Shown one piece after another: positions 16,574 through 25,545 of a stretch of 64,000 bases of DNA (position 1 is its first letter; the number at the start of each line of letters is the position of its first letter). The notes beneath the pieces were generated by a model that did not search any database, was not told the origin of the DNA, and saw only the letters and a program-made list of their open reading frames with translations. The translations under genes and the position numbers were made by a program. This stretch comes from an uncultured Eggerthellaceae bacterium (GTDB lineage Bacteria > Actinomycetota > Coriobacteriia > Coriobacteriales > Eggerthellaceae). The stretch is taken from contig CAJUPL010000002.1 of NCBI GenBank assembly GCA_910588435.1, positions 1 through 64,000 on the forward strand, read 5' to 3'.

Positions 16574-18370
16574 ATGCATTACATCATGGAGATAGTCTCT
16601 AAAGAGGGCTCAGGAGATCAGGATGAGCCCATATCCAGACGCATTATAGGCGATGCACATTCAGTGGCTGATGCATGTGATGTTATAGCCAAATCTCAGG
16701 TCACTGATCATGCAGCCATCCTCTTAAGGCGTCACGATGTTCTCATTGATGATGCATCGGTGTCTTCGATGATGGAATCATTCTCAGCGATAGACCGGAA
16801 TGTTATCGCAGTTCCGCGGATCCTGAATGGAGCAGGGAAGCGCAAGGACGCAGCGATTCCTTACGATGTATGCACTCCGGTCCCCTCAGGGGAATGCGCA
16901 TTGATCCGTATGGATATATATGAGAGATTCGGTCCCTTTGATGCAGTGCATGGTGAGGATATCAAGGAAGCGATCGTTGAGTATGCTCTGAAGATCAACG
17001 ATTCTGGGTATTCTATAGTTGTGCCAGGCGGCGCGATAGTCACGCTGCAGGAGGGAGCGCGGGTAGCGGAGACTCCGCTAGATGAAGAGGTCGCTACACT
17101 CGATAAACAAGGGTATTTGAATGATCTCTTGAGCTTCGTAGCTACTGCATCTTCAAGAAAGCCTAGGATTCTCTTTGATTTCCATGATATGCCGCCGTTC
17201 TATTGCGGAACTTCTGAATACCAAGTATCGCTCCTGAGATACTTTGAACGATCTTTCAAGGAGAAATATGACGTTGTTGTTAGGTGCAACGCAGAGGCGG
17301 TGAAGTTCCATTGCATAGAGAGCTTCGGATTTCAGGTGATGCTACCGGATCAAGATGGCGGATTATTCGATATAGGTTTGGTTGCGAATCAGCCAGTTGA
17401 CCTTGAGAAACAGATGTATTTGAACAAGCACTGCTTGCGTATCGTCTACACGATGCTCGACTGCATCCTCTTAAGATCCAATTACCTGGCTTCGGAGAAC
17501 GCTGATGTGATTGACGTGGCGCGGTGCGGGTTGAGGAACTGCGACGGGATCATAGCTATCAGCCAGTTCAGCAGGTCTGATTACATGGACCTTTTCTCTT
17601 CGGACCCTGTGATACATGAGAAGGATTCCGCGGTGGTCTATATCTCAACGGATTTCGGAGGTAGCGGCACCATAGATGTCTCCGATAAGATCCCGTTCGG
17701 AGAATACTGCTTGGTCATAGGCAATGCATTCAAGCATAAGGCACTGTCGCCTGTCTTGGATGCCGTTGCAAATACTGAAGAGAATTATGTATTCGTCGGT
17801 CTTCCTGATAGTGTGAGCTTGCCGGATAATGTCATATCCTTCCCCAATTCAACATTGGAGGAATCTTTCCTCGATTCGCTATATGAGCAATGCAGTTGCG
17901 TTGTCTTCCCAAGTCAATATGAGGGGTTCGGGTTGCCTATAACCATAGCGTTCAAGCACGAGAAGAAGGTCATTGCATGCGATAACGATCTCAATCGTGA
18001 GCTAAGAGCCCATTTCTCAGACCTTTCAAATGACCTGCTGCTCTTCAGGTCATTTGACGAGATCCCCGGATTGGTAAGGAGGATCAATGCTGATACCAAC
18101 TTCCACGGTTCTCTTTCTGGCACATGGGAAGGCGCCATCATCGAAGTGGAGGGCTTTTTGAGCAGATTGATCAAAAAGCCGATAGACTGGTTCTTCATCG
18201 ATGCACGTCAGTGGGAATACAGATTGCTGGAGGAGCAGATGGAGAGGGCAGCTAGGCGTGCTGAAGATGCCGTCGGGTTCAAGCGTTTGCTATGGAAGCG
18301 GTTCATCAAGGGGAGGCCGGTTCTAGAGAAGGTATATCGCAAGTTGATCTTGAGCAGTGAAGGAGCGTAG
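16574..18370 (+). CDS. Fused GT2-remnant / GT4 glycosyltransferase
   Basis: About 598 residues in two parts. The first (to about residue 175) looks like the middle and end of a GT-A/GT2 domain: HDVLIDDASV resembles the metal-binding region and ERFGPFDAVHGEDIKEA the catalytic acidic patch, but the usual first nucleotide-binding strand is absent. The second part is a GT-B domain with SQFSRSDY and SQYEGFGLPITIAFKHE (GT4-like; the second acidic residue is displaced). A longer frame to 16463 would run across the divergent GT4 gene. ATG 16574 lies six bases after TATCAT (16562-16567), suggesting a leaderless start; ATG 16586 is the alternative. rfbA starts six bases after its end. Confidence 0.75.
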   Translation: MHYIMEIVSKEGSGDQDEPISRRIIGDAHSVADACDVIAKSQVTDHAAILLRRHDVLIDDASVSSMMESFSAIDRNVIAVPRILNGAGKRKDAAIPYDVCTPVPSGECALIRMDIYERFGPFDAVHGEDIKEAIVEYALKINDSGYSIVVPGGAIVTLQEGARVAETPLDEEVATLDKQGYLNDLLSFVATASSRKPRILFDFHDMPPFYCGTSEYQVSLLRYFERSFKEKYDVVVRCNAEAVKFHCIESFGFQVMLPDQDGGLFDIGLVANQPVDLEKQMYLNKHCLRIVYTMLDCILLRSNYLASENADVIDVARCGLRNCDGIIAISQFSRSDYMDLFSSDPVIHEKDSAVVYISTDFGGSGTIDVSDKIPFGEYCLVIGNAFKHKALSPVLDAVANTEENYVFVGLPDSVSLPDNVISFPNSTLEESFLDSLYEQCSCVVFPSQYEGFGLPITIAFKHEKKVIACDNDLNRELRAHFSDLSNDLLLFRSFDEIPGLVRRINADTNFHGSLSGTWEGAIIEVEGFLSRLIKKPIDWFFIDARQWEYRLLEEQMERAARRAEDAVGFKRLLWKRFIKGRPVLEKVYRKLILSSEGA

Positions 18371-18375
18371 CGTTC

Positions 18376-19281
18376 ATGAAAGGCATAATCCTTGCAGGTG
18401 GTTCGGGTACCAGGCTATATCCGCTCACCCTTGTCACCTCAAAGCAGCTGCTTCCGGTGTATGACAAGCCGATGATCTACTACCCGCTTTCTGTGCTCAT
18501 GATGGCTGGCATCAAGGACATCCTGATCATCTCAACGCCGCATGACTTGCCTAACTTCAAGAAGCTGTTGGGAGATGGAAGCCGTTTTGGTGTTCAGCTC
18601 TCATATGCGGAACAACCCTCTCCTGATGGGCTTGCTCAGGCCTTCATCATCGGTGAAGAGTTCATAGCGGGGGATTCCTGCGCGCTGGTCTTGGGAGACA
18701 ATATCTTCTACGGCAATGGCCTCTCACGTCATCTGCGCAATGCCGTATCTCGTGCAGAGGGCGAAGGTGGGGCTACGGTCTTCGGGTATTATGTGGATGA
18801 CCCTGAGCGCTTCGGCGTAGTTGAGTTCGATGAGGACTTGAATGCCATCTCCATCGAGGAGAAGCCTGCGGAGCCGAAGAGCAACTATGCGGTCACTGGC
18901 CTCTACTTCTACGACTCTCGTGTTTGTGAATTCGCAAAGCAGGTGAAGCCCTCTGCAAGGGGTGAGCTTGAGATAACCTCTCTGAATCAGATGTATCTTG
19001 AGGATGGATCGCTCTCTGTGGTCACGCTGGGCCGCGGGTATGCTTGGTTGGATACCGGCACGATGGAATCCCTCTATGAGGCATCAGAGTTCGTTCGTGT
19101 GATAGAGCGCAGTCAGGGGCTCTCTGTCTCTGTAGTTGAGGAGATAGCCTTTGAGAATGGCTGGATCACGCGTGATGAGCTGCTTCATGCTGCAGAAGAG
19201 TATGGAAAGAGCGAATACGGCGCTCACCTGAAGAAGGTTCTAGAGGGCAAGATACTCGTTCGTCCAACCGAGAAGGCATAG
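18376..19281 (+). CDS. rfbA: Glucose-1-phosphate thymidylyltransferase
   Basis: First enzyme of dTDP-L-rhamnose synthesis, forming dTDP-glucose from glucose-1-phosphate and dTTP. The 301-residue length is normal. The N-terminal GGSGTRLYPLT signature with the lysine in TSKQLLPVYDKPM, the LGDNIFYG metal-binding stretch and the IEEKP segment are all present. AAGGAG lies about 11 bases before the ATG. It is followed by rfbD, rfbB and rfbC in one direction, a complete pathway in one probable operon. Confidence 0.96.
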   Translation: MKGIILAGGSGTRLYPLTLVTSKQLLPVYDKPMIYYPLSVLMMAGIKDILIISTPHDLPNFKKLLGDGSRFGVQLSYAEQPSPDGLAQAFIIGEEFIAGDSCALVLGDNIFYGNGLSRHLRNAVSRAEGEGGATVFGYYVDDPERFGVVEFDEDLNAISIEEKPAEPKSNYAVTGLYFYDSRVCEFAKQVKPSARGELEITSLNQMYLEDGSLSVVTLGRGYAWLDTGTMESLYEASEFVRVIERSQGLSVSVVEEIAFENGWITRDELLHAAEEYGKSEYGAHLKKVLEGKILVRPTEKA

Positions 19282-19326
19282 AGGCTGAGCGTTTTGCTTA
19301 GGGCAGTTCGCGGAGAAGGGGATCGC

Positions 19327-20223
19327 TTGCGCATATTGATAACGGGGGCTTCTGGGCAGCTTGGAAATGAGCTCAAGAGGCTTCTCACCACTGGTGCGGC
19401 TGAGATAGGCCCCATACCAGATGCATTCGTTGACGCAGACGTGGTGTATACGGATACGCCTGAGCTGGATATCACTGATGCTGATGCTGTGGATAGCTTC
19501 ATGAGCAATGGATCATTCGACCTGGTCATCAACTCGGCCGCTATGACGAACGTTGATGGCTGTGAATCCAATGAAGAGCTTGCATATGCGGTCAACGCGA
19601 AGGGTGCAGAGAATCTTGCGCTCGCTGCGGCGAAGGCAGGGATTCCCATCATCCATGTCTCTACTGACTATGTGTTCCCGGGGAACCAGCCAGGGGAGCG
19701 CATTGAGTCAGATGAGGTTGCACCAATAAGCGCATATGGTAGGAGCAAGCTTGAGGGCGAGCAGCTTGTTGCTGCAGCGAATCCGAAGCATCATATCGTG
19801 CGCACTGCGTGGCTGTACGGCTATGTTGGAAAGAACTTCGCAAAGACCATGCTGCGCTTGGCGGAGAGCCATGATGAGGTCACTGTGGTGGATGACCAGC
19901 TTGGCAATCCTACCAGCGCGAATGACCTTGCGTATGAGATCTTGAAGATAGCGCTCTCTGATGACTATGGCATCTGGCACGCCACGAACGAGGGAACGTG
20001 CTCGTGGGCTGACTTCGCTGAGGCTGTGTTGAAGGACGCCGAATGCACTGTGAATAGATGCTCAAGCGCAGAGTACAAAGCTGCGCACCCTGAGAGCGCT
20101 GACAGGCCTGCGTTCTCCTCCCTTCGCAACAAGCATCTGGAGGATGCGCTTGGCAATGAGATGCGCACTTGGCAAGATGCTCTGGCAACATATATGAAGA
20201 ATCTTCCGCAACTACAAGGTTAG
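19327..20223 (+). CDS. rfbD: dTDP-4-dehydrorhamnose reductase
   Basis: Last step of dTDP-L-rhamnose synthesis, reducing the 4-keto group. An extended SDR of about 298 residues with ITGASGQLGNEL at the N-terminus, STDYVF, and the catalytic YGRSK (YxxxK). The start chosen is TTG at 19327: GGAGAAGGGG (19311-19320) lies just before it and the Rossmann motif begins three residues later. A longer frame from 19294 is possible but adds only a non-homologous leader. Confidence 0.95.
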   Translation: MRILITGASGQLGNELKRLLTTGAAEIGPIPDAFVDADVVYTDTPELDITDADAVDSFMSNGSFDLVINSAAMTNVDGCESNEELAYAVNAKGAENLALAAAKAGIPIIHVSTDYVFPGNQPGERIESDEVAPISAYGRSKLEGEQLVAAANPKHHIVRTAWLYGYVGKNFAKTMLRLAESHDEVTVVDDQLGNPTSANDLAYEILKIALSDDYGIWHATNEGTCSWADFAEAVLKDAECTVNRCSSAEYKAAHPESADRPAFSSLRNKHLEDALGNEMRTWQDALATYMKNLPQLQG

Positions 20224-20230
20224 GAAAGCA

Positions 20231-21250
20231 ATGGAGACCAGATTCCAGCCGAATAGGATCATCGTCACCGGAGGTGCCGGATTCATCGGGAGCAATTTCG
20301 TGCATTGGGTGGTTGAGAATCAGCCCAACGTGCATGTGACGGTGCTGGATGCGCTGACATATGCCGGCAACAAAGAGAACCTTGCAGGGATCCCAGAGGA
20401 CAGGATGGAATTCATCCATGGCGATATCTGCGATGCGGAGCTTCTGGAGCGCATCGTTCCTGAGACGGATGCCATAGTGCATTTTGCTGCCGAGTCTCAC
20501 AATGACAATTCCATCGCCGATCCAGAGCCCTTCGTGCGCACGAATGTTGAAGGCACATACAGGCTGCTGGAAGCAGCGCGCAAGCATGGCAAGCGCTTCC
20601 ATCACATCTCAACAGATGAGGTCTACGGGGATCTGGCCCTAGATGATCCAGCTCGCTTCACTGAGGAGACGCCCTATCATCCTTCAAGCCCGTATAGCTC
20701 TACCAAAGCTTCATCTGACATGCTGGTACGTGCGTGGCACAGGACATACGGCGTTGATACCACCATCTCGAATTGCTCCAACAATTACGGTCCGCGTCAG
20801 CACATAGAGAAGTTCATACCGCGACAGATCACGAACATCCTTTGCGGCATTCGTCCGAAGCTCTATGGTGATGGCAAGAACGTGCGTGACTGGATCCACA
20901 CAGAGGACCACTCCAGCGCGGTATGGGCCATTCTCACCCAAGGGCGCTCTGGTGAGACCTACCTCATCGGCGCTGATGGTGAGCGCAACAACATTGATGT
21001 GCTCCGTGCCATCCTAGAGCGCATGGGCAAGCAGCCAGATGATTTCGACTGGGTGCGCGATAGGCCTGGGCATGACCGCAGGTACGCCATCGATTCAACG
21101 AAGCTCCGCCGTGAGCTTGGCTGGGCTCCGAAGCACACTGATTTCTCAGAGGGCCTTGATGACACCATCGCTTGGTACACAGAGAATGAGGACTGGTGGC
21201 GCAGCGCCAAGGATGCCGTTGAGGCGAAGTACGCAGCGCAGGGTCAGTAG
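20231..21250 (+). CDS. rfbB: dTDP-glucose 4,6-dehydratase
   Basis: Second step of the pathway, giving dTDP-4-keto-6-deoxyglucose with tightly bound NAD. It has 339 residues, VTGGAGFIGSNFVHW, HFAAESHND, STDEVYGDL and YSSTKASSD (YxxxK). Its product also feeds the WecE-type aminotransferase at 28370, so the enzyme stands at a branch point between L-rhamnose and a 4-amino-4,6-dideoxyhexose. AGGAAA precedes the ATG; rfbC follows nine bases downstream. Confidence 0.96.
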   Translation: METRFQPNRIIVTGGAGFIGSNFVHWVVENQPNVHVTVLDALTYAGNKENLAGIPEDRMEFIHGDICDAELLERIVPETDAIVHFAAESHNDNSIADPEPFVRTNVEGTYRLLEAARKHGKRFHHISTDEVYGDLALDDPARFTEETPYHPSSPYSSTKASSDMLVRAWHRTYGVDTTISNCSNNYGPRQHIEKFIPRQITNILCGIRPKLYGDGKNVRDWIHTEDHSSAVWAILTQGRSGETYLIGADGERNNIDVLRAILERMGKQPDDFDWVRDRPGHDRRYAIDSTKLRRELGWAPKHTDFSEGLDDTIAWYTENEDWWRSAKDAVEAKYAAQGQ

Positions 21251-21259
21251 GAGGCAAAA

Positions 21260-21847
21260 GTGACCGCAGGAGAGCAGATCGCATCTGGAAACTTCACCTT
21301 CACCAGCACCTCCATCGAGGGCGTCATCATCGTTGACGCTAAGGCATACGGTGATGATCGCGGCTACTTCATGGAAACCTACAAGAAGCCTGACTTCATC
21401 GCCGGCGGCATTGATGTTGACTTCGTTCAGGACAATCAATCGTCTAGCGTGAAGGGGGTCCTGCGCGGCCTGCACTTCCAGATCAACCACCCACAGAGCA
21501 AGCTCGTTCGTGTGACCAAGGGCAAGGTGTTCGATGTGGTGGTTGATCTACGTGAGGGGAGCGCTACTTTTGGCAAATGGGAGGGTGTTGTGCTCTCGGC
21601 TGAGAACAAGCGCCAATTCTTCATCCCGCGTGGCTTTGCGCACGGGTTCCTTGTCCTGTCAGATGAGGCAGAGTTCTGCTACAAGTGCGATGATGTGTAC
21701 CACCCCAATGATGAGGGTGGCCTCATGTGGAATGACCCGGCCATCGGCATCGAATGGCCAGCGTTAGATGGGGATGACGCATTCGATGAGGCTGTGATAA
21801 TCTTGAGCGATAAGGACAAGGTTCATCCAGCGTTCAGAGAGCAGTGA
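21260..21847 (+). CDS. rfbC: dTDP-4-dehydrorhamnose 3,5-epimerase
   Basis: Cupin-fold epimerase of 195 residues acting between RfbB and RfbD. Landmarks are GYFMETYKK, QDNQSSSVKGVLRGLHFQ (with the catalytic His) and FIPRGFAHGF. The start is GTG with AGGAGG (21249-21254) five bases upstream. The next gene starts immediately after its stop codon, so the glycosyltransferase downstream is probably co-translated. Confidence 0.95.
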   Translation: MTAGEQIASGNFTFTSTSIEGVIIVDAKAYGDDRGYFMETYKKPDFIAGGIDVDFVQDNQSSSVKGVLRGLHFQINHPQSKLVRVTKGKVFDVVVDLREGSATFGKWEGVVLSAENKRQFFIPRGFAHGFLVLSDEAEFCYKCDDVYHPNDEGGLMWNDPAIGIEWPALDGDDAFDEAVIILSDKDKVHPAFREQ

Positions 21848-23617
21848 ATGCCTTTAATAGAGAAATTGCGCCATATCAAGCATGTGGCATTCCCATTCAA
21901 GCCTTACGGCCCTGATGGGTTTCCAGTTGATGCTTGGACTGATGGAGCCTACGAAGAGTGGTTTCGTGCTCATAAGGTATCCCCTGAAGAGCTCGGCCAG
22001 CAAAGAAGCCATTCGTTTCCTGACAAGCCATCATTCAGCATCATAGTCCCACTCTATGAGACTCCCATGGAGTACTTGCAGCCGATGGTGGAGAGCGTCC
22101 TTCTTCAGACGTATGAGCATTTCGAACTCATCTTGGTGAACGCATCTCCTGGATCTGATCTGCTTTGCAAGGCTGTTGAAGTCTATTGCGAGACGGATTC
22201 AAGGGTCAAAGAAGTCAGGCTTGAGAAGAATCTCGGGATCACGGAGAACACGAATCACGGGATAAGCGCAGCTTCTGGAGACTTCCTATGCTTCTTGGAT
22301 CATGACGATATCCTTGAGCCAGATATCCTGTTCGAATATGCATCAGCGATCAATGAGCATCCTGATGCTGACGTGCTCTACTGCGATGAGGATCTGGTCA
22401 GCTTCGATGATGGCTATATGAGGCATAGGCATCCCCTATTCAAGCCGGACTATTCTCCTGAGCTATTGCTTTGCAAGAACTACATCATCCATATGATGTG
22501 CATCCAACGGGCACTCGTCTTAGAGATGGAGAAACCGGATAAGAGCTTCGATGGAGCCCAAGATTACAACATGGTCTTGAGCTGTGCTCAGCGTGCGCGA
22601 AGGGTCTATCACGTTCCAAGGGTGCTATACCATTGGCGCATTAGTGATAGGTCCACAGCGGCGAATCCGCAAGCCAAGCCCTATAGCAGAACAGCATATA
22701 GGAAGTCAGCCATGAGGGCGCTCTCCAATAGATGGAAGCGCGCTAGCATCATAGGTTCCGGAATAGTGAACATCCACGATGTGTGGTTCACGGGAGATAT
22801 CCCAGTACGTGTATCTGTGATAGTGGCTTGCAGCGATGCATCTGCTGCTGATAGATTCCTGCAGCTCTTCTCTGAGACGAATTCATACGATAGATGCCAG
22901 CTCATATTGACTGGGGATGTTAGCTCTACTGAAGGGCTCAACCAAGATGGTGTGACGCTCGTTCAGAGCGATGAGCGCACTAACTGCTTCGCTCTCTTGA
23001 ACAAGGCCGTTGAGATGGCCGAAGGGGATCACCTGGTGTTCCTTGATGCAGGAGATTTCTTCCTTTCGGCAGAGCCAGTAGAGCAATTGATGCACTTGCT
23101 TGAAGGTGAAGGCATCGGGGCTGTCGCTCCCAAGACGCTCTTCTCAGACGGAACCAATAGATGCTATGGGATCGCGGTCACTCCTGAGCGCATCATGCCT
23201 CTGTACAGAGGATATGAGGATGACTTCCCAGGATACCAATGCAATCTTCGCGCAATGCAGAATGTCAGTGCGGCTAGCTGGCATGGCTTGATGGTGCCCA
23301 AGGACGTCTTCTTAGAGGCGGGATCGTTCGACGCCTCTTTTGAGGGGGAGATCGGGACTGCAGACCTTTGCGAACGCATAAGACAGATGGGCTATAGGAT
23401 CGTGCAGACACCAACGGTGAAGCTGCAGACAGCAATGGCATGCCCAGAAGGGCGATTCGATAACAAGACGAACGCTCCTGAATTCACTGAAGCAGACCTA
23501 GCGCTGTTCGACCAGAAGTGGCCGGGCCTTCGCCAAGAGGGAGATCCGTATTTCAATAGGAACCTGGATCAATCCTCAGAGTACTTCCAAATCCAACGTC
23601 CATGCAAGGAGAGATGA
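21848..23617 (+). CDS. Tandem two-domain GT2 glycosyltransferase
   Basis: A 589-residue cytoplasmic protein with two GT-A units. The first (about 55-290) is a complete GT2 domain: FSIIVPLYETPMEY, LVNASPGSD, CFLDHDDILEPD as the DxD motif and YHWRISDRSTA. The second (about 318-540) starts VRVSVIVACSD and has FLDAGDFFLS instead of a clear DxD, so it may be a degraded or modified unit. Such proteins are typical rhamnan or teichoic-type polymer transferases, and the place after rfbC makes a rhamnosyltransferase likely. It ends in a TGATG junction with the next gene. Confidence 0.85.
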   Translation: MPLIEKLRHIKHVAFPFKPYGPDGFPVDAWTDGAYEEWFRAHKVSPEELGQQRSHSFPDKPSFSIIVPLYETPMEYLQPMVESVLLQTYEHFELILVNASPGSDLLCKAVEVYCETDSRVKEVRLEKNLGITENTNHGISAASGDFLCFLDHDDILEPDILFEYASAINEHPDADVLYCDEDLVSFDDGYMRHRHPLFKPDYSPELLLCKNYIIHMMCIQRALVLEMEKPDKSFDGAQDYNMVLSCAQRARRVYHVPRVLYHWRISDRSTAANPQAKPYSRTAYRKSAMRALSNRWKRASIIGSGIVNIHDVWFTGDIPVRVSVIVACSDASAADRFLQLFSETNSYDRCQLILTGDVSSTEGLNQDGVTLVQSDERTNCFALLNKAVEMAEGDHLVFLDAGDFFLSAEPVEQLMHLLEGEGIGAVAPKTLFSDGTNRCYGIAVTPERIMPLYRGYEDDFPGYQCNLRAMQNVSAASWHGLMVPKDVFLEAGSFDASFEGEIGTADLCERIRQMGYRIVQTPTVKLQTAMACPEGRFDNKTNAPEFTEADLALFDQKWPGLRQEGDPYFNRNLDQSSEYFQIQRPCKER

Positions 23618-25545
23618 TGACCCAGTTCAAGCTAGCGAATGTGATATTAGGGCTGGATGATCACATAAGATGCTATCCGGAGATGATGTACCGCACGTCA
23701 GGGGCGGTGGACCTGAGCGCCGAAGATGGCTCGCTTGCCTTCGATAGCCGGATAGACTTCCTTACCTACTTCAACGCATTGTCCTCTAGGAAATGGCGCC
23801 AGTATGCGTCCATTCACGAGGTCACTCTTGAGATGGAGCTTGTGGGAGACGCGTGCGATGTCATCTTGCTGGGCATTCCTGAAGGCCAGATCCAGCCCAA
23901 GGACGCACCGGCGCCAACTGAGCTGCCGTCATCCTCCGCTGTCAAAGAGGTGGTTGTGCCGCATCAGCTTGCATTGCCACATCGATTCCAAGGCTCGGCT
24001 GACTTTGAAAAGGTCTTACTGGATGTGAGCACGGATGGCATGGACCTGATCGGCTTTGCGCTTGTGACGAAGGGCGCTACTGCCATTCGCAATGCATCTT
24101 GGAAAGCGGCGGTGGACCCAGAGGACATCAACCATGTGAGCATCGCCATAGCCACCACAACATTCAAGAATGAGGATTACATCATCCCTAACATCAAGAT
24201 GTTCCACGAAGGTGTGCTGGCATCAGGTGAGCCTGCTGCGAAGGGCTTCCAGATGCTGGTGGTGGACAATGGGCAGACGCTTGACGTTGAAGCCCTATCA
24301 GAGGATGGCGTCAGCATCTTCCCCAATCCCAACGAAGGCGGATCAGCCGGTTTCGCGCGCGGCATGTTGGAGGCCCTGAAAGCAGAGGATGACTTCACGC
24401 ATGTCCTCTTGATGGATGACGATGTGCGCATCTTCCCAGAGAGCCTCATCCGCACTTACAACCTGCTCAGCCTTGCGAAGGGCAGCTACAAGGACGCCTT
24501 CATCAACGGTGCAATGCTGGAGATGGAGCGCCCTAACAAGCAGTTCGAAGATGTGTCCAGCGTGAACGCAGATGGGCGCTACCTGCGCCTCAAGGGCAAC
24601 CTCTACATGGATGTGCTGGAAGATGCGGTTGCCAATGAGGTCATCAGCGTTGAGGTACCCAACGCTTACGGCGCATGGTGGTACTCATGCATCCCGATGA
24701 GCGCTATCCGGGAAAATGGCCTACCGCTCCCCATCTTCGTGCGCTGTGATGACGTGGAGTACGGCATTCGCTGCAATCCAACCTATATGACCATGAACGG
24801 CATCTGCGTCTGGCACACGGCGTTCACTCATAAGTTCCGAGCGCCGGTGGATTGCTATCAATACGTTCGCAACTTCATGATCCTGAATGCACTGCATGAC
24901 GTATGCAGCCAGAACGTGTTCCTAGCCCGCGCAACGCGCACCATCCAGCTCTACCTGCGCGCCATGGCGTATGAGACGGCTGATCTCTACGTATCGGGGC
25001 TTGAAGACTATCTCAAGGGTCCGGAATGGCTGGCGGATTCCAGCGGAGAGGCCATCTTCAAGGCGAACAATGCAATGGCTGAGAAGCTGATCCCGCTTGA
25101 GGAGGCCATTGCGAAAGCCTCAGAGGAACACCCAGAGCTTGCGGATGAGCTTTCAAGCTTTGAGGTTGACAGCAACATCCTGAGAGCTGACCAGAAGGCG
25201 AACATGGCTCTGACGCTGTTCAGGACGCTTCCGTATGATCATCATAGACTGCCTGTTGCGCTCATTCGACACAAGCCAGCAACAGCCTACTATGGTGGCT
25301 ACACCGTCTTTTCGCCCGAACAGGCGGCAACCGATGTGCTCATCGCCCTTGATAGGGAAGGGGAGAACGCACACGTTCGCATTATGGACAGGGATGAGTG
25401 GCAAAGCATCCATAAGCGCTGGCGTGATGCCATGGCGGATTACCGCGCGAGGGGCAAGGAAGTGGCAAAGGCTTACAGGGATGCGCTGCCTGACCTCACC
25501 AGCAAGGAATATTGGCGCGATCATCTAGGGCTTGAGGGCAAGTGA
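23617..25545 (+). CDS. GlfT2-like galactofuranosyltransferase
   Basis: About 642 residues with the GlfT2 layout: an N-terminal beta-sandwich (about 1-165), a GT2 catalytic domain (VDNGQTLDVEAL, NEGGSAGFARGML, VLLMDDDVRIFPE as the DDD motif, RCDDVEYGIRC, WHTAFTHKF) and a helical C-terminal domain. GlfT2 in mycobacteria polymerises galactofuranose from UDP-Galf. No UDP-galactopyranose mutase is in this window, so the donor is not proven. The start ATG 23617 has AAGGAG five bases upstream and overlaps the previous stop; a longer start at 23602 would lie upstream of that ribosome site. It overlaps the next gene by one base. Confidence 0.85.
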   Translation: MTQFKLANVILGLDDHIRCYPEMMYRTSGAVDLSAEDGSLAFDSRIDFLTYFNALSSRKWRQYASIHEVTLEMELVGDACDVILLGIPEGQIQPKDAPAPTELPSSSAVKEVVVPHQLALPHRFQGSADFEKVLLDVSTDGMDLIGFALVTKGATAIRNASWKAAVDPEDINHVSIAIATTTFKNEDYIIPNIKMFHEGVLASGEPAAKGFQMLVVDNGQTLDVEALSEDGVSIFPNPNEGGSAGFARGMLEALKAEDDFTHVLLMDDDVRIFPESLIRTYNLLSLAKGSYKDAFINGAMLEMERPNKQFEDVSSVNADGRYLRLKGNLYMDVLEDAVANEVISVEVPNAYGAWWYSCIPMSAIRENGLPLPIFVRCDDVEYGIRCNPTYMTMNGICVWHTAFTHKFRAPVDCYQYVRNFMILNALHDVCSQNVFLARATRTIQLYLRAMAYETADLYVSGLEDYLKGPEWLADSSGEAIFKANNAMAEKLIPLEEAIAKASEEHPELADELSSFEVDSNILRADQKANMALTLFRTLPYDHHRLPVALIRHKPATAYYGGYTVFSPEQAATDVLIALDREGENAHVRIMDRDEWQSIHKRWRDAMADYRARGKEVAKAYRDALPDLTSKEYWRDHLGLEGK

